Positions 26,647 through 34,226 of a DNA stretch of 64,000 bases are shown in pieces; positions within the stretch are counted from its first letter, which is position 1, and each line of letters starts with the position of its first letter. Made by a program: the position numbers and the translations under genes. Source of the stretch: Inconstantimicrobium porci (GTDB lineage Bacteria > Bacillota > Clostridia > Clostridiales > Clostridiaceae); contig NZ_VULX01000012.1 in assembly GCF_009696465.1 (NCBI RefSeq), positions 1 to 64,000 of the forward strand. The letters run 5' to 3'. The notes under the pieces were generated by a model. It saw only the letters and a program-made list of their open reading frames with translations. It searched no databases and was not told the DNA's origin.

Positions 26647-27654
26647 ATGATGAGTGTGATAAAAACAGCAATAATAACTATAATAATTTCATTTATATCA
26701 GGAGTACTACTTGATTATTATAAGAATTATGCACCAAGAATACTTTGTACAATTATGAGAATTAAATCAAAGACATATAACAATAAAAATATTAAAGTAT
26801 ATAGTCTTATAATAAAAAATACCTCAAATAAAACTCTTCATAATCTTAATGTTAATCTGCAGGGAGATTCTGATAACTTAAAAATAGATAATATGAGAAT
26901 TACAAAAGGGTTAAAATATGATATTGAGCATGAAGGAAAAGAATATGATATAAGCATACCTTTTTTAAGCAGGGATGATGAATTTAAAGCAAAGATATTT
27001 CTACCTATAACAGGCAGCGAGGCAAAAAAGCCTGTTATAACTTTAAGATCTCCTGAAAACTTTAAGGAAATAGGTTCTTATAAAGATAACAGTCCATTAT
27101 CAGAGATGCTGAATTCGCTATTTAATCATAAGAAGACTATTATATCAATAATTTCTATATTGATTGTTGTATATATAGGAATTTTAGGTGGTGAATATTA
27201 TGTAAAGAAAGCAGATGCAAAGATAAATACAGACAATAGTAATAAAGCAGGTGTGATTCAGAATACAGTTTCTCAGCCTAAACAGGAAACAAAGATAAAG
27301 TCAGCAGAAAATAAATCACCAGTTAATTCAAAAAATAATAATAAACAGGCTGATAATACTAAGAATACGTCAGCAAGCCAGAACACAAAAAACAATGGCA
27401 GCAGTTCAGAAAGTAAAAATGTTGGCAGCAGCAAAAGTGAGAGTAGTAGGAGTAAGCAGGAAGAAAGTACTACTGGTGACAGTAACAAAAATACTGGAGA
27501 TGAGAAAGGTAGTAATGAAAGCAGTAAAAATCAACCAGCATCTGGCGGAAATACTGAACCATCACAGAATAAATCTAGTGAACCAGGTTCGGGTACAGGC
27601 AGTAATCAGAATCCAGGAAGCAGTGAAAAACCTGCAGATAATAGTAATAAGTAA
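26647..27654 (+). CDS. Membrane protein with a long low-complexity C-terminal tail
   Basis: The family of this 335-residue protein is not recognised. Residues ~5-24 (IKTAIITIIISFISGVLLDY) form a first membrane helix. A soluble region of ~140 residues follows, with a beta-rich pattern (YSLIIKNTSNKTLHNLNVNLQGDSDNLKI) like an immunoglobulin-type fold. A second helix (TIISIISILIVVYIGILGGEY) lies at ~163-184. The last ~135 residues are almost only Ser, Asn, Lys, Gly, Glu and Pro and should be disordered. If both helices span, the tail is on the same side as the N-terminus. The gene stands alone before a terminator. Confidence 0.75.
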   Translation: MMSVIKTAIITIIISFISGVLLDYYKNYAPRILCTIMRIKSKTYNNKNIKVYSLIIKNTSNKTLHNLNVNLQGDSDNLKIDNMRITKGLKYDIEHEGKEYDISIPFLSRDDEFKAKIFLPITGSEAKKPVITLRSPENFKEIGSYKDNSPLSEMLNSLFNHKKTIISIISILIVVYIGILGGEYYVKKADAKINTDNSNKAGVIQNTVSQPKQETKIKSAENKSPVNSKNNNKQADNTKNTSASQNTKNNGSSSESKNVGSSKSESSRSKQEESTTGDSNKNTGDEKGSNESSKNQPASGGNTEPSQNKSSEPGSGTGSNQNPGSSEKPADNSNK

Positions 27655-27677
27655 TAAATCTAGTATAAAAGTTGAGC

Positions 27678-27709
27678 AAAAGCCATGATGTAATGTCGTG
27701 GCTTTTTTA
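27678..27709 (+). terminator. Terminator after the tailed membrane protein
   Basis: AAAAGCCATGA pairs with TCGTGGCTTTT around a 6-7 base loop, followed by T residues. Confidence 0.88.
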
Positions 27710-27721
27710 TATAATTTTTTG

Positions 27722-27750
27722 TTGACATTATACTTAGTATAATGTTTATA
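27722..27750 (+). promoter_or_regulatory. MATE gene promoter with internal operator palindrome
   Basis: TTGACA (27722-27727) and TTTATA (27745-27750) are 17 bases apart. The spacer is occupied by ATTATACTTAGTATAAT (27727-27743), a perfect inverted repeat with a single central base. A repressor bound there would block RNA polymerase. The size suits a MarR- or TetR-type dimer, but no such gene is adjacent. Confidence 0.7.
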
Positions 27751-27788
27751 CTTATTAAAGTGAAAATAAGTTCATAAGGAGATTACAA

Positions 27789-29093
27789 ATGACGAAAAAG
27801 TTTTTAGGATATGCAATACCTTCAGCACTTGCCATGTTTGTTTCATCACTATACACAATTATCGATGGCATATTTGTAGGACAGGGTGTTGGAGATAGTG
27901 CACTTGCTGCAGTTACAATAGTTATGCCGCTTACAATAATGCTGTTTGGTATAGCAATGATGTTTGCAGTAGGAGGAGGAGCACTTGTTTCAAAGAATTT
28001 TGGAGCAGGAGAAGATGAGAAAGGTTTAAATGTATTCAGACAGGTGTTTAAATTCCTGTTGATAATAAGTATATCAATAAGTTTAGTGCTGGCACTTTTT
28101 GCAGATACTATAGTAATAAATTTAGGAGCAACGGAAAGCATAAAATATTTAGCAGGAGAGTACTTAAGATTTTATGCTATATTCTGCGTACCTAATTTAA
28201 TAGGTATATCATTAAACAGTTTTGTAAGAAATGACAACCGGCCAAAACTTGCGATGGTGTCTACTATTACAGGTTCTGTGACAAACATAATATTAGATTA
28301 TGTTTTCATTTTTCCTTTAGGAATGGGTATAAAGGGTGCTGCAATTGCAACAGGGCTTGGACAGATAGTAACTGTATTAGTAGTACTGCCACACTTTATA
28401 TTAAAGAAGGGTAAGTTGAGCTTTGGAAATGTATCACTTGATAAGGAACTAATAAGGAAGTTTTCTAATATAGGACTGCCTTCATTTTTTGCTGAAGCAG
28501 CATTCTCAGTTATAGTATTTGTTCAGAACATAGCAGTCGTAAATATTATGGGAGAAGCAGGACTGTCTGCATACAGCATAATAAACTACATAACAACAAA
28601 CATCTACATGGTGTTGTTAGGAGTGACATTTGGAGCACAGCCGCTAATAAGCTATAATTTTGGTGCTAAGAATGTTAAGAATATTTTAGATGTTTATAGG
28701 ATTTCTAATATAGTTTCTATAATTATAAATATTGTTTTTACAGATATATGTTTCATTTTTGGAAGAACACTGATAGGCATATTTACATCAAATGCAGAGA
28801 TTTTAGAGATAGCATATAATGGTCTTAACATAACTAACATAGGATTTTTTATTGTGGGACTTAATTTGACAACTACAGTATATTATCAGGCTGTTGAGGA
28901 TCCAAAGTATTCTAATTTATTGTGTGTATTAAGGTCAGTGATATTTTTACCTATAAGTGTTTTTGTGTTAGTAAAACTTATGGGGGTTAATGGTGTATGG
29001 ATAAGCTTGCTATCATCAGAATTTTTATCATTAATCGTAGTAAAGTTTGTAGCTGATGTAAAGTCATACACGAAATCTAATGTTGCTGTTTAA
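27789..29093 (+). CDS. MATE family multidrug/cation exporter
   Basis: This 434-residue membrane protein has about 12 hydrophobic helices and the paired six-helix layout of the MATE family. Typical segments are YAIPSALAMFVSSLYTIIDGIFVGQGVGDSALAAVTIVMPL, GGGALVSKNFGAGEDEKG and GVTFGAQPLISYNFGAKN. MATE proteins expel drugs or metabolites in exchange for Na+ or H+. Closest in style are the clostridial MepA-like members. The substrate cannot be read from sequence. AAGGAG precedes the ATG. The operator in its promoter suggests induction by a ligand. Confidence 0.92.
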   Translation: MTKKFLGYAIPSALAMFVSSLYTIIDGIFVGQGVGDSALAAVTIVMPLTIMLFGIAMMFAVGGGALVSKNFGAGEDEKGLNVFRQVFKFLLIISISISLVLALFADTIVINLGATESIKYLAGEYLRFYAIFCVPNLIGISLNSFVRNDNRPKLAMVSTITGSVTNIILDYVFIFPLGMGIKGAAIATGLGQIVTVLVVLPHFILKKGKLSFGNVSLDKELIRKFSNIGLPSFFAEAAFSVIVFVQNIAVVNIMGEAGLSAYSIINYITTNIYMVLLGVTFGAQPLISYNFGAKNVKNILDVYRISNIVSIIINIVFTDICFIFGRTLIGIFTSNAEILEIAYNGLNITNIGFFIVGLNLTTTVYYQAVEDPKYSNLLCVLRSVIFLPISVFVLVKLMGVNGVWISLLSSEFLSLIVVKFVADVKSYTKSNVAV

Positions 29094-29277
29094 AGGATAA
29101 AAGCCATACTTTTAAGAGTAAATAAAGAAGGTGATGAAATGACACTTGTAAAACTTGAAATACTGTGTGAATAATTTGGTGAGTATAGTATATCATTGAT
29201 TTAGTGTTAATAAATAAACTATAATTATATCTAGAAATATCATTTAACTAATAATGAAAGAAGACGAGGAAATTATT

Positions 29278-30168
29278 ATGAAGAAAATTGGAATACATAA
29301 TGGAACTTTTCATGCAGATGATGTATTCTGCATTGCACTTATGCAGTCATTATATGGAGAAGTTGAGGTTATAAGAACAAGAGATCAGAAATTGCTTGAT
29401 GAATGCGATATAGTAGCAGATGTAGGTAACGGAAAGTATGATCATCATGATGTAGAAAAGAAATTAAGAGAAAATGGTATTCCTTACTGCGCATTTGGGC
29501 TGTTATGGCAGGATTATGGAGTTGAGTATGTAAAAACACAGTTTCCGTCAGTAACTGATGAAAGTGAGCAAAAGGAGATTGCAGATAAAATAGACAGCAA
29601 TTTTATACAACAGATAGATGCTAATGATAATGGTGTTGATGTAATGCAGAGCGAAGTGCCTATTACTACATTATCAGAAATAATCAAAAGCTATGTACCA
29701 TTTGGTGGAACTGAAGAGGACGTTGAGAAGTCATTTTTTGAAGCAGTAGATTTTGCAAAGATGATTTTATTTAGAAAAACTAAAAAGTACGCAGAACATT
29801 ACAATAATTTAAGACTGATACAGGCTGAAATCGAAAAGCAGGATGTGGATAATACTCATATGCTTGTACTTGAAAATTCAGTTCCATGGAAAGATGCAGT
29901 TCTTGAATTTGATAAAGAAGAAAAAATTCTTTTTGTAGTCTATCCCAATATAACTGGATCATGGTGTGTACAGACAACTTTAAAAGATAAGGACAGTTTT
30001 GCAGCAAGAAAGGATCTTCCTAAGTCATGGGGAGGACTTAGGGATGATGATTTAAGCAGAGAAACAGGAATTAATGACTGTGTATTCTGTCATCCGGCAT
30101 TATTTATATGTGGGAATAAAACAAAGGAAGGTGCTATAAAGATGGCACAGGCTGCTGTTTTAAATTAG
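29278..30168 (+). CDS. MYG1 family protein (DHH-like phosphoesterase fold)
   Basis: The 296-residue protein has GIHNGTFHADDVFCIALMQ, VADVGNGKYDHHDV, AFGLLWQDYG and QIDANDNGVD, the conserved metal-binding motifs of the MYG1/UPF0160 family. Members are related to DHH phosphoesterases. Eukaryotic MYG1 is a 3'-5' RNA exonuclease, while the bacterial role is not settled. I chose ATG 29278 with GAGGAAA upstream; an ATG at 29254 in frame would place the ribosome-binding site inside the coding region. The gene stands alone and ends at a bidirectional terminator. A remnant of 11 codons with a good ribosome-binding site lies before it at 29139. Confidence 0.9.
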   Translation: MKKIGIHNGTFHADDVFCIALMQSLYGEVEVIRTRDQKLLDECDIVADVGNGKYDHHDVEKKLRENGIPYCAFGLLWQDYGVEYVKTQFPSVTDESEQKEIADKIDSNFIQQIDANDNGVDVMQSEVPITTLSEIIKSYVPFGGTEEDVEKSFFEAVDFAKMILFRKTKKYAEHYNNLRLIQAEIEKQDVDNTHMLVLENSVPWKDAVLEFDKEEKILFVVYPNITGSWCVQTTLKDKDSFAARKDLPKSWGGLRDDDLSRETGINDCVFCHPALFICGNKTKEGAIKMAQAAVLN

Positions 30169-30198
30169 CAGAGTTAAAAAGTAATATAGAAATGTAAA

Positions 30199-30246
30199 AA
30201 AAACAAGCAGTTACAATAATATATTATTGGACTGCTTGTTTTTATT
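30199..30246. terminator. Bidirectional terminator
   Basis: AAACAAGCAGT pairs with ACTGCTTGTTT across a loop of about 20 bases, with A residues before and T residues after, so it can work in both directions. It ends the MYG1 gene on the plus strand. Confidence 0.85.
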
Positions 30247-30378
30247 TTAAAAATTAAATGAATCTATGTCTGTATTAACATCAACTTTAGAAAAGATTAT
30301 GTGTGTTGATGTTGTTGCATTCATATTCTCTGCATTCTTCGTTCTGCTTTCTGAACTAATTTCAAAATTAACAGTTAA
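30247..30378 (-). pseudogene. Short decayed coding remnant
   Basis: On the minus strand about 43 codons are open to the TAA at 30247-30249 (VNFEISSESRTKNAENMNATTSTHIIFSKVDVNTDIDSFNF). There is no start codon, and an in-frame TAG lies just before. The composition looks like the C-terminal end of a lost gene. The family is not recognised. Confidence 0.3.
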
Positions 30379-30429
30379 CTAGATGTTTATTTATAGCGTA
30401 AGAAAAATATTTTAACTATAATGAATATT

Positions 30430-31746
30430 TTAAAGTACAGTGTTTACGCCATTTACGTTTGCTTGTTCGTCTTCATCCATTGGGATTACGATGCATTTCT
30501 TTCCGTCTATTACCTGAGATTTTATTTCGGAAAGTTTTTGAGGTTTTACTTTAACTACAACATCATAATTTAATGCAGAAGTATCAGTGTTTTCATTTTC
30601 ACCATTTACATCTTCTTGAATTGAAACTTCATTCTCAATCTTTGCAGCAGCTTCCATATGCTCCTTAGCTTCAATGGCTGTTTTTTCTAGTTTGTCTTGT
30701 AGGATTTGAACCTGTTGAACAAGATGTTGCTCTTTTTTCTTCTGTTCATTTGCAGCAAGCGCTTTTGAATCAATTAAGTGCTCTGCTACTGGTGGCATTT
30801 CACCAAACTTTTCTGTGTAGCTCTTTTCAATTTTATCACTTATTTCCTCAGGAAGTCCCGCATCAGTAAGGATGCTTGTTATTTTGTCATTAGTAAGTAC
30901 TGCTGGTTCACTATCTTTATCATGACATGTATTATGCTCATCAATTAAGTTGCTGATATTTTCCTGAATCTCCATTAGGACTTTTTCTGTCTGCTTTTCA
31001 TCTCCGCCAACAGCAGTACGTACTATGTTGCTAAATGTTTCTTTTTGTTCAGTTGCAGTTTGTCTTGATATGCAGCCAAGGCCTTCTTCCATAAATTCAG
31101 GATGTGAGTCTTTTGCATTTTTTGTGTAATACATAACAGAATGAATATCTGCACTTCTATCTGTGAATGCAGGGAATAAGAATCCATTAACAGGGGCATC
31201 GACTACCCAGTCTCTTACACGTGCACCTATTCTGTTATCATCTTCAAAGTAGCTAAGACCAGGCTTTGAAAGTTCTACAGGGCATATTGCACAAAGTATA
31301 TATTCAAATATTTCTTCAGATTCATCAAGTTTTGAGTTATCACTTGTCTTTGTCATTACATCATAAACATCATGGAATAATACTATAAGATAGTTGCCAG
31401 CATAGTCGTAACTATCTATTATTGTTTGATAAAAACTGTCTAGGAGAGCTTCATTTTTTAGAGCACTTCTTTTTAATGCCATAAGTGAATGCTGTCTTCC
31501 GCCTTCAGCTTCCTCAGAGTTAGGGAATTCAAGTTCAAGAAGGTTATTGCCAACAGTACCTGATAAAACTTTTTTAGCTATTTCAAGGTATTTGAAATAT
31601 TCATCTTCATCAAGATTTAAAAAAGTTCTATTAAAATTTAATAATATATGTTTTTCGCCACTTACATAACATCCAGACATTCTTGTAAAAGTACAATCGT
31701 CTTTTTTAAAACGTTTTTTTAGTTCCATTACTTCTCTTTTATTCAT
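30430..31746 (-). CDS. DUF4317 family protein
   Basis: This 438-residue cytoplasmic protein of unknown function is common in Clostridia. Family segments are MNKREVMELKKRFKKDDCTFTRMSGCYVSG, LMALKRSALKNEALLDSFYQTII, YLIVLFHDVYDVMTK, GLSYFEDDNRIG and DWVVDAPVNGFLFPAFTDRS. A coiled coil rich in Gln, Lys and Glu (ANEQKKKEQHLVQQVQILQDKLEKTAIEAKEHMEA) lies near residues 330-370. I chose the ATG at 31746, 8 bases after AGAGGT, rather than the in-frame one at 31761. It is a single-gene unit, divergent from the riboswitch-controlled purine operon. Confidence 0.88.
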   Translation of the reverse strand: MNKREVMELKKRFKKDDCTFTRMSGCYVSGEKHILLNFNRTFLNLDEDEYFKYLEIAKKVLSGTVGNNLLELEFPNSEEAEGGRQHSLMALKRSALKNEALLDSFYQTIIDSYDYAGNYLIVLFHDVYDVMTKTSDNSKLDESEEIFEYILCAICPVELSKPGLSYFEDDNRIGARVRDWVVDAPVNGFLFPAFTDRSADIHSVMYYTKNAKDSHPEFMEEGLGCISRQTATEQKETFSNIVRTAVGGDEKQTEKVLMEIQENISNLIDEHNTCHDKDSEPAVLTNDKITSILTDAGLPEEISDKIEKSYTEKFGEMPPVAEHLIDSKALAANEQKKKEQHLVQQVQILQDKLEKTAIEAKEHMEAAAKIENEVSIQEDVNGENENTDTSALNYDVVVKVKPQKLSEIKSQVIDGKKCIVIPMDEDEQANVNGVNTVL

Positions 31747-31914
31747 ATTTAGACCTCTCATTTTATGAGTATTTTCACTAAATATAAGTATATTATTTTA
31801 ATGAATTTTAATCAATGGTAAGCAGTTTTTTATTTTGAACTCCTTGAAAAATTATTTTTGAGTATAAGCTGTGCTTAAGATTTATTGTAATTTTTTGAAG
31901 TGCTACAGTTATGT

Positions 31915-31943
31915 TTTACAAATAAAAATTACAATGGTATAAT
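31915..31943 (+). promoter_or_regulatory. Promoter of the xanthine permease operon
   Basis: TTTACA (31915-31920) and a perfect TATAAT (31938-31943) are 17 bases apart. Transcription would start about 10 bases before the riboswitch aptamer. The rest of the gap 31747-31914 shows no other feature. Confidence 0.75.
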
Positions 31944-31961
31944 TGCATTAACATAATAAAA

Positions 31962-32030
31962 CTTCGTATATATTCCGATTCAATGGCTCGGAAAGTTTCT
32001 ACCTGCTAGCCACAATAGCAGACTATGAGG
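31962..32030 (+). promoter_or_regulatory. Guanine/xanthine-type purine riboswitch
   Basis: The aptamer has the full purine fold: P1 CTTCGTA with TATGAGG, P2 closed by TTCCGA and TCGGAA, the conserved J2/3 GTTTCTACC, and P3 CTGCTA with TAGCAG. The J3/1 reads GACTATG, with C at the ligand-pairing position, so it should bind guanine (or hypoxanthine/xanthine), not adenine. A terminator follows 40 bases later. Binding of guanine would lower expression of the permease and xpt. Confidence 0.93.
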
Positions 32031-32068
32031 AAATCGATATAGTAGATAATTAAAAGATTATTTATTGA

Positions 32069-32097
32069 TAGCACCTCAGGAATGAGGTGCTTTTTTA
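32069..32097 (+). terminator. Riboswitch expression-platform terminator
   Basis: AGCACCTCA and TGAGGTGCT form a tight stem followed by TTTTTTA. It lies between the guanine aptamer and the permease gene. Confidence 0.9.
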
Positions 32098-32183
32098 TTA
32101 CATAGGAAAGTGCATTGAAAAAGGTGAAATTTTAATAATTAGTGAAAGTTTTTTATGTAATATAAAATGTAGGAGACTTAGAA

Positions 32184-33506
32184 ATGGAATCAGAATTAAA
32201 ACCAAGAATCCCTAAAGATGAAATCAAACTTATGTATGGTATTGATGATAAGCCAGGTTTATCAATGCTTATCTTACTTGGAATGCAGCATATTTTTGCA
32301 GCTTTTGGAGGAATAATTGTAGTTCCAATTGTTATAGGAAGTACATTAAAATTTGACATTGCAACATCAACTGCACTTATGAGTGCAACAATACTTGCTG
32401 CAGGTATTGCAACTGTTATACAAGCTAGAGGTATAGGAAGGGTAGGCTCAAGGCTTGCATGTATTATGGGAACAGACTTTACGTTTGTATCTCCAAGCAT
32501 TGCCGTTGGACAAGCAGCAGGACTTCCGGGAATTTTAGGTGCTACGATTTTAGGATCATTTATAGAAATTATATTAAGCTTCTTTATCAAACCATTAATG
32601 AAGCTATTCCCATCATTAGTTACTGGTACAGTAGTAACCCTTATAGGCCTTACACTTATTCCTGTGTCTATTGACTGGGCAGCAGGTGGAAGTGGTGCAG
32701 CTGATTATGGCAGTATGATGAATATTTTGATAGCTATTGGAGTTATGATTTTTACACTTTTGCTTAATCATTATTCAAAGGGAATAACAAGTACAGCATC
32801 AATACTTATAGGAATGGTTGTTGGATACATAGTATGTATACCTCTTGGTATCGTTGATTTTTCAGCTGTCAAGAATGCAGCATGGTTTTCAATGCCAAAA
32901 ATCTTTGGACATGGTGTAAATTTTAATCCAAAGTATGTTATTCCATTTATTCCTGCATATCTTGTTACAACAATTGAGACAGTAGGATGTCTTAAGGCTG
33001 TTTGTCAGGTATCAAAGGTAGAACACAATGATGATATTATTGGACGAGGAGTTCTTGCAGATGGTATAGGAAGTCTTCTTGCTGGATGTGTTGGAACATT
33101 TCCAAATACTTCATTCAGTCAAAATGTAGGAGTAATACCACTTACAAAGGTAGCAAGCAGAGCTGTTGCTGTAATGGCTGGTATTATATTAATAATTCTA
33201 GGATTCTTCCCTAAGTTCAGTGCATTAATAACTATAATGCCAAATCCAGTACTTGGAGGAGTAGGTGTTGTTATGTTTGGAACTGTTGCAGCAGCAGGAA
33301 TACACACATTAAGTAAAGTAAAGATGACAAATCGTAATATGCTTATTATTGCAACTGCAATTGGATTGGGTTTAGGCGTAACATTTAGGCCTGAAATCTT
33401 AAATGGGCTTCCAGAAGGAATAAAAATGATTTTCTCGTCTGGAATATCAACAGGTACTATTGTAGCTTTAGTTTTAAATCTTGTATTAAAGGATAAAGAA
33501 AAGTAG
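32184..33506 (+). CDS. pbuX: Xanthine permease (NCS2 family)
   Basis: This 440-residue membrane protein imports xanthine or a related oxidised purine with a cation. Family segments are GLQ/GMQHIFAAFGGIIVVPIVIG, GLGVGSRLACIMGTDFTFVSP-like text (GRVGSRLACIMGTDFTF), and the NCS2 signature GRGVLADGIGSLLAGCVGTFPNTSFSQNVGVI. About 12-14 helices are present. The xanthine assignment rests on the xpt gene 13 bases downstream and on the guanine riboswitch; uric acid permeases share the family. AGGAG precedes the ATG. Confidence 0.92.
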   Translation: MESELKPRIPKDEIKLMYGIDDKPGLSMLILLGMQHIFAAFGGIIVVPIVIGSTLKFDIATSTALMSATILAAGIATVIQARGIGRVGSRLACIMGTDFTFVSPSIAVGQAAGLPGILGATILGSFIEIILSFFIKPLMKLFPSLVTGTVVTLIGLTLIPVSIDWAAGGSGAADYGSMMNILIAIGVMIFTLLLNHYSKGITSTASILIGMVVGYIVCIPLGIVDFSAVKNAAWFSMPKIFGHGVNFNPKYVIPFIPAYLVTTIETVGCLKAVCQVSKVEHNDDIIGRGVLADGIGSLLAGCVGTFPNTSFSQNVGVIPLTKVASRAVAVMAGIILIILGFFPKFSALITIMPNPVLGGVGVVMFGTVAAAGIHTLSKVKMTNRNMLIIATAIGLGLGVTFRPEILNGLPEGIKMIFSSGISTGTIVALVLNLVLKDKEK

Positions 33507-33518
33507 GAGGAATTACTG

Positions 33519-34094
33519 ATGAAAAAGTTAGAAGAAAGAATATTAAAAGAGGGACGTGCTCTTTCAAAAGAAGTTCTAAAAGTTGATTCTTTTTTAAATC
33601 ATGCGGTAGATACAAAGCTTATGTATGATATAGGAGAGGAATTTAAGAAATACTTTGAAAATCATAATATAACAAAAATATTTACTATTGAAAGTTCTGG
33701 TATTGCACCAGCAGTTATGACAGCATTTTTGATGGATTTACCAATGGTTACTTTAAAAAAGAAGACTTCAAAAATACTTAATGGTGAAGTTTATCAGACT
33801 ACAGTACATTCATTTACTAAGGATAGTGATTATGAGCTTACACTTTCAAAAGATTATATAAATAGCAATGATAAGGTGCTTATTATAGATGACTTTTTAG
33901 CAAATGGAGAAGCAGCAAAAGGTGCTGCAAGGCTAGTTGAGGAAGCTGGAGCTAAGGTATCTGGCATTGGTATAGTAATAGAAAAGTCATTTCAGCCAGG
34001 AAGAGAAATACTTGAAGAAAAGGGATATGATATATGTTCCCTTGCTAGAATTTCTAAGCTTGATAAAGATGTAATTGAATTTATAGAAGAGTAA
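33519..34094 (+). CDS. xpt: Xanthine phosphoribosyltransferase
   Basis: Xpt converts xanthine and PRPP into XMP, salvaging the purine imported by PbuX. The 191-residue protein has the normal length and features [42 protein letters not shown], and the PRPP-binding loop [23 protein letters not shown]. It shares the riboswitch-controlled transcript with pbuX, and AGGAGG lies before its ATG. A terminator follows. Confidence 0.95.
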   Translation: MKKLEERILKEGRALSKEVLKVDSFLNHAVDTKLMYDIGEEFKKYFENHNITKIFTIESSGIAPAVMTAFLMDLPMVTLKKKTSKILNGEVYQTTVHSFTKDSDYELTLSKDYINSNDKVLIIDDFLANGEAAKGAARLVEEAGAKVSGIGIVIEKSFQPGREILEEKGYDICSLARISKLDKDVIEFIEE

Positions 34095-34135
34095 GTTATT
34101 TTAGTTATTTTAAGAAAAGTATATAATTATAAGAG

Positions 34136-34168
34136 GGGTATTTTAATTGACATTAAAATACCCTTTAA
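34136..34168 (+). terminator. pbuX-xpt terminator
   Basis: GGGTATTTTAA and TTAAAATACCC form an 11-base stem with a 6-base loop, followed by TTTAAT. The T run is short, but the position after xpt fits a terminator. Confidence 0.75.
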
Positions 34169-34226
34169 TCTATAATTTATATATTCCATTGTTTGGATTT
34201 TGAGAATAAAAAAGGGGGCTGATAAC

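Noticed and set aside
27395-27688. Second coding frame (97 codons) overlapping the low-complexity tail gene
   Set aside because: It is a shifted reading of repetitive codons, without a ribosome-binding site.
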